From Deltaproteobacteria bacterium (GTDB lineage Bacteria > Myxococcota_A > Polyangia > Polyangiales > JADJMO01): 64,000 bases of DNA. The notes below the pieces were generated by a model that did not search any database, had not been told where the DNA came from, and worked only from the letters and a program-made list of their open reading frames with translations. This document shows positions 52,287 to 60,062 of this stretch, piece after piece. Both the position numbers and the translations under genes were made by a program. Numbering within the stretch: position 1 is the first letter of the stretch; every line of letters starts with the position of its first letter. The stretch spans positions 1 to 64,000 of the forward strand of contig JANYDK010000084.1 of assembly GCA_025363655.1 (NCBI GenBank). Direction: 5' to 3'.

Positions 52287-52339
52287 TCCGCGTCTTTCAC
52301 GTCGTCACGTCGTCACGTCTCTCGCGTCTCTCCCGACCT

Positions 52340-53407
52340 TCACCATGCGAGGACGCGACCGTCGCTCGTCACCGCTGCGAGGCGGGCGCCGACACGGCCG
52401 GCGGCGATGATCGGCCCCGTTCCCGGCGGCGTGAACGTCGTCACGGTGCCGCTCGCGACCTCGACGAGCATGAAGCCGCCGGTGCCGGTGGCGCCGCGTC
52501 CGAAGAGCACGAGGCTACCGTTGGCCCACGCGAATCCGCCCGCCGCGGCCCACGGGAGCTTGAGGGTGTGCTGCTTCTCGCCGCGCTCGGCGACGACCAG
52601 CTCGGTCGCGAGCGCGCCGGTGACGAGCTGCGCTGGCCAGAGGCGATCGCCATACGACCATCCGAGACGATCGACGCTGCCGAAGTCGGCGATCGCCGTC
52701 TTGCCGCCGTCGTTGGTGAGCGCGAGCCGAACCTTGGCGGTGCCCTCGGTCGGCACGGTGACGGCGCTCCATCGCAACGCCGATTCGATCTCCAGATCGG
52801 CGACCATGAAGCGATGGGGGACCTGGATTTGTCGTTCGGTGAGGAACCCGTCGCTCGAAGCGGCGAGCTTCCATTGCGTGCCCGCGCCGACGCCGCGCAC
52901 GAGGACGCTCGGTCCTCCCCAGAGCCCGGTGGTCTCGCCGGCGAGCGCGCGTGCCGAGGCGCTGGCGCCGTCGACCCAGGCGCAGCGCAACGATTCGCGT
53001 GACGCAGCGCAGACGTGCGGGCCGTCGGTGGCGAGGAATCGGGCGGCGCCGAGATCGATCGGCCCACCGGTGTGCAGGTCGGAGAGCGCGGGCCCCGTCG
53101 CGTAGACGGTGACCACGCGACCCCCGGCGACGGTGGCGACGAGCACGCCCGCCGCGTTGGTCTGCGGATCACCGTTGGTCGCTGGCTCGATGGTGGCGAC
53201 CACTTGTCCCGGGCGCACGGGCGTACCGAAGAGCTCGCGCAACGCCACGCGCACGTCACCACCGATCGCCGGCGAGAGCACCGGCGTCGGCACCGCGCTC
53301 GCCTGCAGCGGCGGTGTCGGCGCGCCGTTGACGTCGACCTTGTCTTTGTTTTTGCATGCACTACCCGCGAGCACGATCGCGAGCATGCAGGCGAGCACGT
53401 AGGCCAC
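52340..53407 (-). CDS. lipoprotein of unknown function
   Basis: A 355-residue predicted lipoprotein. The GTG at 53407 is preceded by GGGAGG at good spacing and gives MAYVLACMLAIVLAGSAC with lipobox LAGSAC; upstream sequence in frame has no signal character. The mature chain is made of repeated short strands (VLVATVAGGRVVTVYATGPA, GGFAWANGSLVLFGRGATGT, IIAAGRVGARLAAVTSDGRV), suggesting a beta-propeller of six or seven blades. No enzymatic motif is seen. It is convergent with the acylase gene. Confidence 0.75.
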   Translation of the reverse strand: MAYVLACMLAIVLAGSACKNKDKVDVNGAPTPPLQASAVPTPVLSPAIGGDVRVALRELFGTPVRPGQVVATIEPATNGDPQTNAAGVLVATVAGGRVVTVYATGPALSDLHTGGPIDLGAARFLATDGPHVCAASRESLRCAWVDGASASARALAGETTGLWGGPSVLVRGVGAGTQWKLAASSDGFLTERQIQVPHRFMVADLEIESALRWSAVTVPTEGTAKVRLALTNDGGKTAIADFGSVDRLGWSYGDRLWPAQLVTGALATELVVAERGEKQHTLKLPWAAAGGFAWANGSLVLFGRGATGTGGFMLVEVASGTVTTFTPPGTGPIIAAGRVGARLAAVTSDGRVLAW

Positions 53408-53536
53408 GCGAATCGAGACCTCCCACCGTCCATCGGGTCGCGTGCGACGTCTCGAAGCTGGCCCCACGTGCGTCCCATCCAGCGTACGGGGGCGGCCCCG
53501 ACTGGGCACGTTTTTGCCCTCCGCGGGGGAACTCGC

Positions 53537-53749
53537 TCATTCGCAGAGCGAAAACCCCGCTGCGCCGCTCTCGACGCAATGGCCAGCGTCGGGGCACTCG
53601 GCGTCGTGGGCGCAGAGTTGGTAGCTCGTGCAGGTGGTCTTCGAGCAGCCGGCGTGGATATGAAAACCTACCCCCGCCGCGCAGCAGCGCTCACCCGCGT
53701 CGCAGTGCTCGGTCCGTGAGCAGGTGATGGCACCAACACGGTGACGTCG
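53537..53749 (-). pseudogene. Cys-rich lipoprotein C-terminal remnant after malG-like gene
   Basis: On the minus strand the reading frame of the permease gene continues after its TGA (53750-53752) for 70 codons without a plausible start codon. The translated end is plainly protein-like: ITCSRTEHCDAGERCCAAGV and YQLCAHDAECPDAGHCVESG, with ten Cys spaced as in the Cys-rich domains of the lipoproteins in this window. It is probably the surviving 3' end of a lost lipoprotein gene fused by deletion to the end of the permease gene. A translated read-through extension of the permease is much less likely. Confidence 0.5.
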
Positions 53750-54616
53750 TCAGCCCTTCACGCCGCCGGCGGTGAGACCGGACACGATGTTGCGTTGCGC
53801 GAGGTAGAAGAGCGCCATCACCGGCACCGACACCACCAGCGCACCCGCGGCGAATTTTCCCCACGAAGCGCCGTGCTCACCGACGTAGCGCTGGAGCGCG
53901 ACCGGGAGCGTGAACGCGTCTTCGCGCGAGAGCAGCGTCGCCGCGAGGATGAACTCGTTCCATGCGCTCATGAAGGCGAAGAGCGCGGTGACCGCGATCG
54001 CCGGACGCGCGGCGGGCAAGGCGACCCGAAGGAACGCTTGGAAACGTGTCGCCCCGTCGACCTGCGCGGCCTCTTCGAGATCGATGGGAATCGCCTCGAA
54101 CGCCGAGCGCAGCTGCATCACGCAGAAGGGCACCGACGTCGTCGCGTAGACGAGGACCAGCCCCGCGCGCGAGTCGAGGAGGTGCAGCTTTTCGAGGATG
54201 AGATAGAGCGGCACCAAGGTGGCGACGCCGGGGAACATCTGCGTCGCCATCAGCATCCACACGCCGCGATCTTTTCCGACGAAGCGAAAGCGCGCGAGGG
54301 CGTACGCGGCGGGCGTGGCGATGACGATGCCGACGACGGCGGTCGCGAGGGAGACCACGAGCGAGCTCGCCAGCTGCCGACCAAAGAGCCAGGTGCCGGT
54401 GGTGGTGTCGTGGGTGCTCATCACCGCGCGAAAGTTGTCGAGCGACGGCGCAGTGGGAATGGGAAGCACACGCGCCGCCGGTGCATCGCCGGGAGAGAGC
54501 GCGAGCGCGACCACCCAGAGGACCGGATAGAGGGCGACGAGCGTGGCGACGACGAGCACGGCGTGCGTGAGCGCCTCGAGGGCGAGGCTGGGACCACGAA
54601 CGCGCGCTGTCGACAT
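53750..54616 (-). CDS. carbohydrate ABC transporter permease, MalG family
   Basis: A 288-residue inner-membrane permease with six helices (first LTHAVLVVATLVALYPVLWV). The EAA loop that docks on the ATPase is LEEAAQVDGATRFQAFLRVA, and YLILEKLHLLDSRAGLVLVY and YLAQRNIVSGLTAGGVKG are typical of MalG-type subunits. It pairs with the MalE-MalF fusion encoded 1.4 kb upstream on the same strand, beyond an opposite-strand gene. The ATG at 54616 is preferred to the TTG at 54655 because a TAATTT hexamer ends 10 nt before it, giving this gene its own promoter. Confidence 0.9.
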   Translation of the reverse strand: MSTARVRGPSLALEALTHAVLVVATLVALYPVLWVVALALSPGDAPAARVLPIPTAPSLDNFRAVMSTHDTTTGTWLFGRQLASSLVVSLATAVVGIVIATPAAYALARFRFVGKDRGVWMLMATQMFPGVATLVPLYLILEKLHLLDSRAGLVLVYATTSVPFCVMQLRSAFEAIPIDLEEAAQVDGATRFQAFLRVALPAARPAIAVTALFAFMSAWNEFILAATLLSREDAFTLPVALQRYVGEHGASWGKFAAGALVVSVPVMALFYLAQRNIVSGLTAGGVKG

Positions 54617-54626
54617 GTGTTCGCGC

Positions 54627-54632
54627 AAATTA
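54627..54632 (-). promoter_or_regulatory. TAATTT, possible -10 element of malG-like gene
   Basis: On the minus strand TAATTT is followed by 10 nt and the ATG at 54616. It would let the permease gene be transcribed separately from the fusion gene. Confidence 0.42.
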
Positions 54633-54650
54633 GCCGGAATTTCACGGGTT

Positions 54651-54673
54651 GCCAAAGACTCCCGCGCTTCGGC
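54651..54673. repeat. possible degenerate family A hairpin
   Basis: GCCAAAG and CTTCGGC arms separated by nine bases resemble the outer stem of the family A hairpins, with one A-C mismatch and a shortened core. It lies between the divergent malG-like gene and the membrane protein gene. The assignment is weak. Confidence 0.25.
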
Positions 54674-54714
54674 GAGGGAGCATGTGCAGCGGCCTTGTAC
54701 TAATGTCGAGGGCC

Positions 54715-56007
54715 GTGTCGGAGGAGGAGCAAACCGATGACACCGATGGCGCGGCCAGCCCCGACGAGGTCGTCGTCCGCGGTACCAAGGTGCTCGACCG
54801 GCCGTCGGGGGCCATCAACTTCTGGTTCAGCGTCATGCTCGTCGCGCTCGGCGGGGGCATGCTCCTCAATCATTACGGGCTCGCCGTCGTCGCCATTCTC
54901 GCGCTCGCGATGTTGGCGCGCGCTCGCTTCGATCGTCCGCGTCTCGTCGGTGCGCAGTCGGTGCGGCTCTCGGCAAATCGCGAAGGACTCTTCTCCCACG
55001 GCCAGCAGCTCGCGGCGCGGCACGAGATCGTCAGCGGTCTCGTGCTGCCGGTGACGCCGGAAGGACCGACGATCAGGCTGATTCGCAAGCGTCTCCGCGC
55101 ACCCATCGAAATCGCCGTGCCCTCGATCGAGGACGCGCGCGGCCTCCTCCACGCCATGGGCCTCGACGCCAGGCAGACGCGGGTCGCGCTCAAGCTTCCG
55201 TCGGCGACGCGCGGCAAAATCAGCCTGCGGAGCGTCCTCGCGGTGCTGACGGCCACCTTCCTCGGCTCGGCCTTCGTGGCGGGCTGGCTCGCGCTCAGGC
55301 CGATGTGGTGGGTCAGCGCGGGCGCGATTGTCGCGATGCTGCTCAGCCTCTTCGTCATTCCTCTGCTCGCGCTCATTCCCACGACGGTCACCCTCGGCTC
55401 CGACGGGCTGCGCGTGCGTTGGGGGCCGCGTACGAGGGGCGTCCGCTACGTCGACGTCGCTTCCGTCGACGAGCTCGCGACCGGCGTGCGATTGCGGCTG
55501 CGCGCGGGTGGATTCGTCGACATCACGACCGATCGCACGACCACCGACGTCGTGGATTTCCTCGGTCGTTCGTCGCTGCGCGTCCACGACGTGCTCATCG
55601 AACGCATCCATCAGGCGATGGCCGGTGGGAGCGACGAAGCCGAGCTCTCGCTGGCTCTCGCGCCGCGCGGGCGAGATGGGAGGGCGTGGCTCGAGGGGTT
55701 GCGCGTCCTTCCGCGTCGCGCTGAAGGGTTTCGCGACGTACCGATCACCGAGGAGGCGCTCTTGCGTGCCGTGGAGAATCCGCTCGCTTCGCAGAGCACT
55801 CGTGCGGCCGCGGCGGCTGCCTTGTCGGGGAGCTCGGGGAGCCGGGCGCCGGTGCGTCAACGGTTGCGAATCGCCGCCGACTCGGTGGTCTCGCCGCCGC
55901 TCCGCCTGGCCCTGGTCGCGGCGGCGAGCGACGACGATGCGGCGCTCGAAGAAGCGCTCGACGAGCTGCAGCGCGCCGAGCTCACGAACAATATAACCAA
56001 TCTATAA
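54715..56007 (+). CDS. membrane protein with PH-like domain, unknown function
   Basis: A 430-residue protein with two pairs of membrane helices: INFWFSVMLVALGGGML with GLAVVAILALAML, and VLTATFLGSAFVAGWLAL with WWVSAGAIVAMLLSLFVIPL. A beta domain after the second pair (TVTLGSDGLRVRWGPRTRGV, GVRLRLRAGGFVDITTDRTT) looks like a bacterial PH-type fold, and the C-terminal 130 residues are helical. The GTG at 54715 is preferred over the ATG at 54703 because a TACTAA element lies 11 nt upstream of it; either is possible. It sits on the opposite strand between the two maltose-type permease genes and is probably unrelated to them. Confidence 0.65.
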   Translation: MSEEEQTDDTDGAASPDEVVVRGTKVLDRPSGAINFWFSVMLVALGGGMLLNHYGLAVVAILALAMLARARFDRPRLVGAQSVRLSANREGLFSHGQQLAARHEIVSGLVLPVTPEGPTIRLIRKRLRAPIEIAVPSIEDARGLLHAMGLDARQTRVALKLPSATRGKISLRSVLAVLTATFLGSAFVAGWLALRPMWWVSAGAIVAMLLSLFVIPLLALIPTTVTLGSDGLRVRWGPRTRGVRYVDVASVDELATGVRLRLRAGGFVDITTDRTTTDVVDFLGRSSLRVHDVLIERIHQAMAGGSDEAELSLALAPRGRDGRAWLEGLRVLPRRAEGFRDVPITEEALLRAVENPLASQSTRAAAAAALSGSSGSRAPVRQRLRIAADSVVSPPLRLALVAAASDDDAALEEALDELQRAELTNNITNL

Positions 56008-56012
56008 CCAAT
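55986..56012. repeat. ATAACCAATCT tandem repeat between convergent genes
   Basis: Two and a half copies of ATAACCAATCT span the 3' end of the plus-strand membrane protein gene and the 5-bp gap to the MalE-MalF fusion stop. This AT-rich duplication has shifted the C-terminus of the membrane protein (NNITNL). No hairpin is formed. Confidence 0.6.
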
Positions 56013-58244
56013 CTATGCTTCACTCCGACGCCGCAAGAGCCGGGTCGTCGTCACCAGCAGCACGAAGATGAGCACCGCATAGGCGCTCGCGTATCCGTAC
56101 TGCGCTTGCCGCGTGAAGGCCCAGCGATAGGCCTCGGAGACGAGGATCTCGGTGCGTCCGTCGGGCTCGCCGCCGCTGACGAGGAAGACGACGTTGAACA
56201 TGTTGAAGGTCCACACCGCGCCGAGGACGACGGCGGGCGCGAGCGTCGGCTTCAAGAGCGGCATCGTCACGCGCCAGAAGCGCTGCCACGGCGTCGCCCC
56301 GTCGACCTCGGCGGCCTCGAGCACTTCCTTCGGAATGGCGGCGAGCGCGCCGAGCGTGACCACCATCATGAAGGGGAAGCCGAGCCAGACGTTGGTCGCG
56401 ACGTTGGCCGTGAACGCGGTCGCGAAGCTGGAAAACCAGCTGATTTTCTCGACATGAAAGACGCCGAGGATGGCGTTGATGGCGCCGAGCTGACGGTGGA
56501 ACATTCCCTTCCAAGCGAGCGCCGAGACGTACGAAGGGACGGCCCAAGGCACGATGAGGAGCACGCGATAGAGGCCCTTGAGCTTGAGCGTCGGCCTCGA
56601 GAGCAGGAGCGCGAGCGTGACGCCGAGGAAGAGGTGGAGCGCGAGGTTGCACGCCGTCCAGAGGATGGTGACGAGGAGCACCGCGTAGAACGAGCCACTC
56701 GCGAGGAGCTCGCCGCCTCGGGCCGTGAGAATTTCACGGTAGTTGCCGAAGCCGACGTAGCGCATCTCGCCGGTGCGTCCGGCATAGAGCGAGGTGGTGG
56801 CGCCGAGGACGAGCGGGACGATGACGAGCAGCGCGACGATGACGACCGCGTGCGTGACGTACGCATAGGCCGGGGCCGAGCGGCGCACGGCCGTGCGGAA
56901 GGCCGGATCGCGCACCGCGACGACGGCGCGGAAGGCGACGTAGAGGGCGAGCGCGCCGAGGATGACGAGCAAGATGCGTGGGTCGCGCGTTCCTGGGAGT
57001 GGTCGCGTGACGTCGGCGTAGCGATGCGCCGCTTCGGCGATGGCATCGGCCGGCGAGAGATCGTGGCGCAGTACTTTTTGAATCGCGCGCGTCGTCGGCT
57101 CCCACGCGGCGCGCATGGCCGGGCTCGTTGGCATCGGGATGGCATCACGCGCGGCCGCTGCGAAGCCGGCGAGGAACGGATCGGCGGCGAGGCTCGCGTC
57201 GTCCCAAGCCGCACGCGTGGCCACGACTTGTCGTCCGACCTTCGCGCGAACGATGGCTGCCTCGCGCGAGACGAGCGCATCGAGGAGGGCGTGGGCGAGG
57301 CCGACGTCACGCGGCGCGGGAGCCAGCATCGCCCCTTCTACGGTGAGAAATGGCCGTGATTTTCCGCCTCCTTCATGCACCGGCGGGATCGGCACCACAC
57401 GGTAGGCGAGGCCCTTCGGGAGATCGGCGGCGAGCCAGGGACCGCTGATCGCGGCATCGACTCCACCGGCAGCGCTCCCGGACGAGAAGAGCTGCGTCAC
57501 CAGCGCGCCCGAGGCCTCTTCGGGGACGCTCCCTCGATCGAGCGCGCGAAGGAGCCATTCGAGGGACTGCACCGCCGGCCCATCGGCGAACGCATAACGC
57601 CCCGATGCATCGAGGATCTGCCCGCCGACCGCGTGCAAGAGCGGCGCGTGCATGTACGCGTTGCCCGCTTCGTAGCCGAGGACGGTCTTGCCGCTGTTGG
57701 TGCCGAAGAGCGCATCCAGCGAGGTCGGTGAAGTGGGCGACGTTCCATCGAGCCACGTCGGCGCGCGCACGTAGAGCGCTAGACACTTCAGCGACAGAGG
57801 GATCGCGTAGGGCTTTCCGTCGAGCGTCACCGCGGCGCGCGCGACCTCGTCGTAGGCCTCGGCGGAGACGAGCGCAGGCTCGAGCGGCGCGACCAGGCCC
57901 TTGTCGCGATAGTCGCCGAGCCGTTCGTGCGCATCGAGGAAGACGTCGGGCCCGTGCCCATGCGGTATAGCCGCCTCGAGCTTGGAGGCATAGGCATCGA
58001 AGGGAAGTGCGAGCACCTCGACGGTGGCAGCCGGGTGCGCCGCACGAAAGTCGGCGAGGATGAGATCGAGCGCTTCTTGTTCGGCGCCGCGGTACGCGTG
58101 CCAGAGGACGACCTTGTTCGGCTCCGCGAACGCGCGCGAAGGGAAGACGAGGACCAGCAGCGCCGACGCGATCGCGACGAGCGAGAGGACGGACCTTGCC
58201 GCAGAGCGCCTCAGGCCGGACGCGGGTATGTGAGCTCCCCTCAC
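56013..58244 (-). CDS. fused sugar-binding protein and MalF-type ABC permease
   Basis: A 743-residue fusion. A signal sequence (RSVLSLVAIASALLVLVFPS) leads into a solute-binding domain at about residues 40-410 (NKVVLWHAYRGAEQEALDLI, GHGPDVFLDAHERLGDY, KPYAIPLSLKCLALYVRAP), as in MalE. A single helix (about 422-445, ILLVILGALALYVAF) returns the chain to the cytoplasm, then a six-helix MalF-like permease follows with EAA loop VLEAAEVDGATPWQRFWRVT at about 636. The extra helix gives the right topology for a periplasmic binding domain tethered to the channel. The GTG at 58244 is the only suitable start and lies 10 nt from a 12-bp palindrome. Partners: MalG-like 53750 and MalK-like 58843. Confidence 0.9.
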   Translation of the reverse strand: MRGAHIPASGLRRSAARSVLSLVAIASALLVLVFPSRAFAEPNKVVLWHAYRGAEQEALDLILADFRAAHPAATVEVLALPFDAYASKLEAAIPHGHGPDVFLDAHERLGDYRDKGLVAPLEPALVSAEAYDEVARAAVTLDGKPYAIPLSLKCLALYVRAPTWLDGTSPTSPTSLDALFGTNSGKTVLGYEAGNAYMHAPLLHAVGGQILDASGRYAFADGPAVQSLEWLLRALDRGSVPEEASGALVTQLFSSGSAAGGVDAAISGPWLAADLPKGLAYRVVPIPPVHEGGGKSRPFLTVEGAMLAPAPRDVGLAHALLDALVSREAAIVRAKVGRQVVATRAAWDDASLAADPFLAGFAAAARDAIPMPTSPAMRAAWEPTTRAIQKVLRHDLSPADAIAEAAHRYADVTRPLPGTRDPRILLVILGALALYVAFRAVVAVRDPAFRTAVRRSAPAYAYVTHAVVIVALLVIVPLVLGATTSLYAGRTGEMRYVGFGNYREILTARGGELLASGSFYAVLLVTILWTACNLALHLFLGVTLALLLSRPTLKLKGLYRVLLIVPWAVPSYVSALAWKGMFHRQLGAINAILGVFHVEKISWFSSFATAFTANVATNVWLGFPFMMVVTLGALAAIPKEVLEAAEVDGATPWQRFWRVTMPLLKPTLAPAVVLGAVWTFNMFNVVFLVSGGEPDGRTEILVSEAYRWAFTRQAQYGYASAYAVLIFVLLVTTTRLLRRRSEA

Positions 58245-58254
58245 GACGATGGGC

Positions 58255-58266
58255 TTTGGTACCAAA
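58255..58266. promoter_or_regulatory. TTTGGTACCAAA palindrome, candidate operator
   Basis: Perfect 12-bp palindrome in the 45-bp gap between the divergent fusion-transporter gene (GTG 58244) and the lipoprotein gene (ATG 58290). It overlaps the place expected for the -10 region of the transporter gene, so a sugar-responsive repressor could act here. Confidence 0.45.
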
Positions 58267-58289
58267 AACAAGGCATCTTGGGGCAGTCG

Positions 58290-58835
58290 ATGAGGCCCAC
58301 GAGATCGTTTTGCGACGCAGTCCGTCATCAGAGGATGCGCGGCGTTTTGCTCGTTCTCGCCTTGGCGTGCGGCTGTCGGCAGAGCGGACGGGAATTGGGG
58401 CCCGATCCGAAGGGGAACGAGAGCGTGAAGCCGTCGCCACCCCCCGCGCCGAGCGCCCCGCCGAAGGGGCCTCCGCTCCAGCTCGTGGTCGCGAACTTGC
58501 CGTCGGACGCCGTCGAGCTGCGGGTGAAGAACGTGAGCGAAGAGCCGGTCTCGCTCGCCGAGGACATCGACCTCCAACACGAGGAGGCGGGCGTGTTCGT
58601 CTCGACCCACTACGAGGTTTGGATCGAGCCAGGATGTCAGCGCGGAAAGAGCGCCACCTGCGTGACCATCTCTCCCGGGGAAGAGCTGCGACCGACCCTC
58701 TGGATGGGCATGTCTTGTGGTGCGTCGTGCCCTTGCCGCGCCAACGTGATGGCGGCTCCTGGCACCTATCGTTTCGTCGTTCGACGCTGCGACGCGACCG
58801 GCTCGGTGACGTCGTCGTCGTTCGTCTGGCCCTAG
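58290..58835 (+). CDS. lipoprotein of unknown function
   Basis: A 181-residue predicted lipoprotein (166 from the alternative ATG at 58335). The signal MRGVLLVLALACGC ends in lipobox LALAC; the longer start adds a basic n-region and has GGGG at ribosome-site spacing. After a Pro/Lys/Gly linker (KPSPPPAPSAPPKGPP) comes a beta-sandwich-like domain (VELRVKNVSEEPVSLAEDID, YRFVVRRCDATGSVTSSSFV) with six Cys, four of them clustered in MSCGASCPCR. It lies on the opposite strand between two genes of the maltose-type system. Function unknown. Confidence 0.72.
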   Translation: MRPTRSFCDAVRHQRMRGVLLVLALACGCRQSGRELGPDPKGNESVKPSPPPAPSAPPKGPPLQLVVANLPSDAVELRVKNVSEEPVSLAEDIDLQHEEAGVFVSTHYEVWIEPGCQRGKSATCVTISPGEELRPTLWMGMSCGASCPCRANVMAAPGTYRFVVRRCDATGSVTSSSFVWP

Positions 58836-58842
58836 CGAAGAC

Positions 58843-59967
<1,125 letters not shown>

Positions 59968-59994
59968 GGGTACTTCTCGCTCTCGTATCGTTTC

Positions 59995-60020
59995 GCCGAA
60001 GATCGCTTCGCGACTTCGGC
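59995..60020. repeat. palindromic hairpin repeat, family A copy 3
   Basis: 26-bp hairpin with arms GCCGAAG / CTTCGGC and inner TCGC / GCGA. Relative to copies 1 and 2 both sides of the stem have changed together (A-T to G-C and T-A to C-G), so pairing is kept. It lies between the alpha-amylase stop and the ATPase start. Similarity to copy 2 continues about 35 bp to the right. Confidence 0.75.
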
Positions 60021-60062
60021 CGCTCGCTGTATCTCGCCTCTGGCTCGGTCCGCTCGCATGAT

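Noticed and set aside
56867-56885. GGCCGGGGCC stretch as a third family B hairpin
   Set aside because: It lies inside the coding part of the MalE-MalF fusion and lacks the flanking bases shared by the two intergenic copies.
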